DNA from: Candidatus Petromonas tenebris
GTDB lineage: Bacteria; Bacillota; Clostridia; Peptostreptococcales; Caminicellaceae
Reading direction: 5' to 3'
Length of the DNA stretch: 64,000 bases
Assembly (NCBI GenBank): GCA_014236755.1
Contig: JACCKY010000004.1
Coordinates: 1 to 64,000, forward strand
The stretch's first letter is position 1; the number at the start of each line of letters is the position of its first letter. This document shows positions 62,660 through 64,000 of this stretch, one piece after another. The notes below the pieces were generated by a model. It ran no database searches. It was not told where the DNA came from and saw only the letters and a list, made by a program, of their open reading frames with translations. A program made the translations under genes and the position numbers.

Positions 62660-64000
62660 TTATACTGCATAAACTTTTTGTTCAAAATTTACGCAGTGAC
62701 TATCTATTTTATACTTTTCAGCACGTCTATACTTAAAGAAGTCTAAAGCTACCTGAGGGAATAGTGCATAGGATAATACGTCTTCTTCTTGTTCTAAGTA
62801 CTCTTTTATCTCATTTCTTAAGGAGTTGAGCTGAGGCTTAATTAAATCTGCCGGTCTGCACGTAATAATTTCTTCATCCCCAATTATCTTTTCAACTATC
62901 TCTTGCTTAATAGGTACCGTAGGTTTTCCGTACATTCCCTTTACATAGGCCTTTATTTCCTTTGGAACCATCTTATATCTTTCTCCAGTTATCACATTAA
63001 GAACAGCCTGTGTTCCTACCATCTGACTAGTTGGTGTAACTAGAGGAGGATAGCCAAGATCTTCTCTAACCTTTGGTACTTCCTTTAATACTTCATCGAA
63101 TTTATCTAAGGCATTTTGCAGTTTCAATTGGGAAACTAGGTTTGAAAGCATTCCTCCCGGTACCTGATAAATCAATGTATTTATATTTACACCTAGTACT
63201 TTAGGGTTTAACAATCCACTTTCTAGACTCTTTTCTCTTATGGGGTTAAAGTATTCAGCAATTTCATTTAATTTATCAATTTTAAGCCCGGTATCGTACT
63301 CAGTATTTTGCAGAGTTGCTACAAGTGGTTCCGTTGGCGGCTGAGATGTTCCCTGAGAAAAGGGTGATATAGCCGTATCTATTATGTCTACTCCAGCCTC
63401 GATGGCTTTTAAATAAGTCATACTAGCTAAACCGCTGGTGGCGTGGGAATGAAGTTCCAAAGGAACTTTAACTGCCTTTTTTAAAGCTGATACTAACTCG
63501 TAGGCATAATATGGAGTTAAAAGACCAGACATATCCTTTATGCATATAGAATCAGCTCCCATGCTTTCCATTTCTTTGGCTAATTTTACATAGGTTTCTG
63601 TAGTATGGACCGGACTTATTGTATAGGAGATTGCAGCTTGGGCGTGAGCTCCTTCTTTCTTAGTGGTTTCCAAGGCAACTCTTAGGTTTCGAACGTCATT
63701 TAATGCATCGAAAATTCTTATTATGTCAATTCCATTTGCAACTGCTCTTTTGACAAATTCTATTACTACATCATCAGCATAGTGTTTGTAGCCTAAAATA
63801 TTTTGTCCTCGTAAAAGCATTTGTAAATTAGTTTTTTTAATTTTTTTTCTAATAGTTCTTAGTCTTTCCCATGGGTCTTCGTTTAGAAATCTTAAGGAAG
63901 CATCAAAGGTTGCTCCACCCCACATTTCTAGAGAATGGTATCCAACCTCATCTAATTTTGGCAGAATAGGTATCATTTCTTCAGTTGTCATTCGGGTAGC
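62660..64000 (-). CDS. oadA: Oxaloacetate decarboxylase/pyruvate carboxylase-type carboxytransferase, cut by the window edge
   Basis: The C-terminal ~446 residues of a biotin-dependent carboxytransferase alpha subunit. Visible are WGGATFDASLRFLNEDPWER, the biotin-carboxyl lysine region DSICIKDMSGLL, ELHSHATSGLA (metal His pair) and the conserved-domain tail. The N-terminal (DTTLRDAHQS) part lies beyond 64000. It stops without a biotin-attachment domain, so a separate carrier protein is expected. It may decarboxylate oxaloacetate to pyruvate with a membrane sodium pump. Confidence 0.88.
   Translation of the reverse strand, partial: ATRMTTEEMIPILPKLDEVGYHSLEMWGGATFDASLRFLNEDPWERLRTIRKKIKKTNLQMLLRGQNILGYKHYADDVVIEFVKRAVANGIDIIRIFDALNDVRNLRVALETTKKEGAHAQAAISYTISPVHTTETYVKLAKEMESMGADSICIKDMSGLLTPYYAYELVSALKKAVKVPLELHSHATSGLASMTYLKAIEAGVDIIDTAISPFSQGTSQPPTEPLVATLQNTEYDTGLKIDKLNEIAEYFNPIREKSLESGLLNPKVLGVNINTLIYQVPGGMLSNLVSQLKLQNALDKFDEVLKEVPKVREDLGYPPLVTPTSQMVGTQAVLNVITGERYKMVPKEIKAYVKGMYGKPTVPIKQEIVEKIIGDEEIITCRPADLIKPQLNSLRNEIKEYLEQEEDVLSYALFPQVALDFFKYRRAEKYKIDSHCVNFEQKVYAV

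Overview
The window looks like chromosome of a low-GC, Gram-positive-type anaerobe of the Clostridia/Tissierellia kind (inferred, not proven). The signs are AT-rich DNA, strong AGGAGG ribosome-binding sites, a T-box riboswitch, formate-THF ligase, a sigma-54 operon, a carboxytransferase of the oxaloacetate decarboxylase type, an Mrp antiporter lacking the large MrpA subunit, and an H-NOX chemoreceptor that lines up position by position with the Caldanaerobacter (Thermoanaerobacter) tengcongensis protein as I remember it. I saw no rRNA, tRNA, CRISPR array or prophage.

Layout. 0-6 kb: a methyltransferase, then a T-box-controlled operon for tRNA-dependent Asn/Gln synthesis (non-discriminating AspRS, gatCAB). 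6-12 kb: a DUF421 membrane protein and a MacB-like ABC exporter locus whose TetR regulator has lost its start codon next to a palindromic repeat and whose adaptor gene is frameshifted. 12-17 kb: a small acidic protein, a CAP/SH3 lipoprotein, the H-NOX chemoreceptor and fhs. 17-21 kb: a GlnK/GlnL-like two-component system plus a dicarboxylate/amino-acid symporter. 21-25 kb: panG-panB-panC-panD. 25-28 kb: feoAB under Fur boxes, plus two small genes. 28-34 kb: an Mrp-type antiporter and a DUF1576 membrane protein. 34-36 kb: HAD and NUDIX hydrolases. 36-43 kb: apbE, a two-domain flavinylated lipoprotein, an NDH-2 with a membrane tail, a NusG-II protein and a polyprenyl synthase, which together resemble the flavin-based extracellular electron transfer locus of Listeria. 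44-46 kb: pabA-pabB.

46-61 kb is a transport and glutamate/5-oxoproline region. A sodium:solute symporter with a small partner is followed by a kinase and an NtrC-type activator. A sigma-54 promoter then precedes an Nramp-like transporter that lacks the metal ligands, DUF1445 and 5-oxoprolinase pxpA-pxpB-pxpC. A second GlnK/GlnL-like system, a second symporter and an Asp/Glu racemase follow. The symporter and racemase genes are each preceded by a copy of a ~125-nt leader. The window ends with an aspartate-type aminotransferase and an oadA-type gene cut by the window edge.

Three families of dispersed non-coding repeats run through the window. One is a MITE-like palindromic element (6907, 17153, 27921 and 41417, with remnants at 36596 and 53427). 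One is a ~210-bp element found just behind operon terminators (5943, 24672, 56316). One is a degenerate low-complexity repeat (1, 21405, 42990). I do not recognise any of them.
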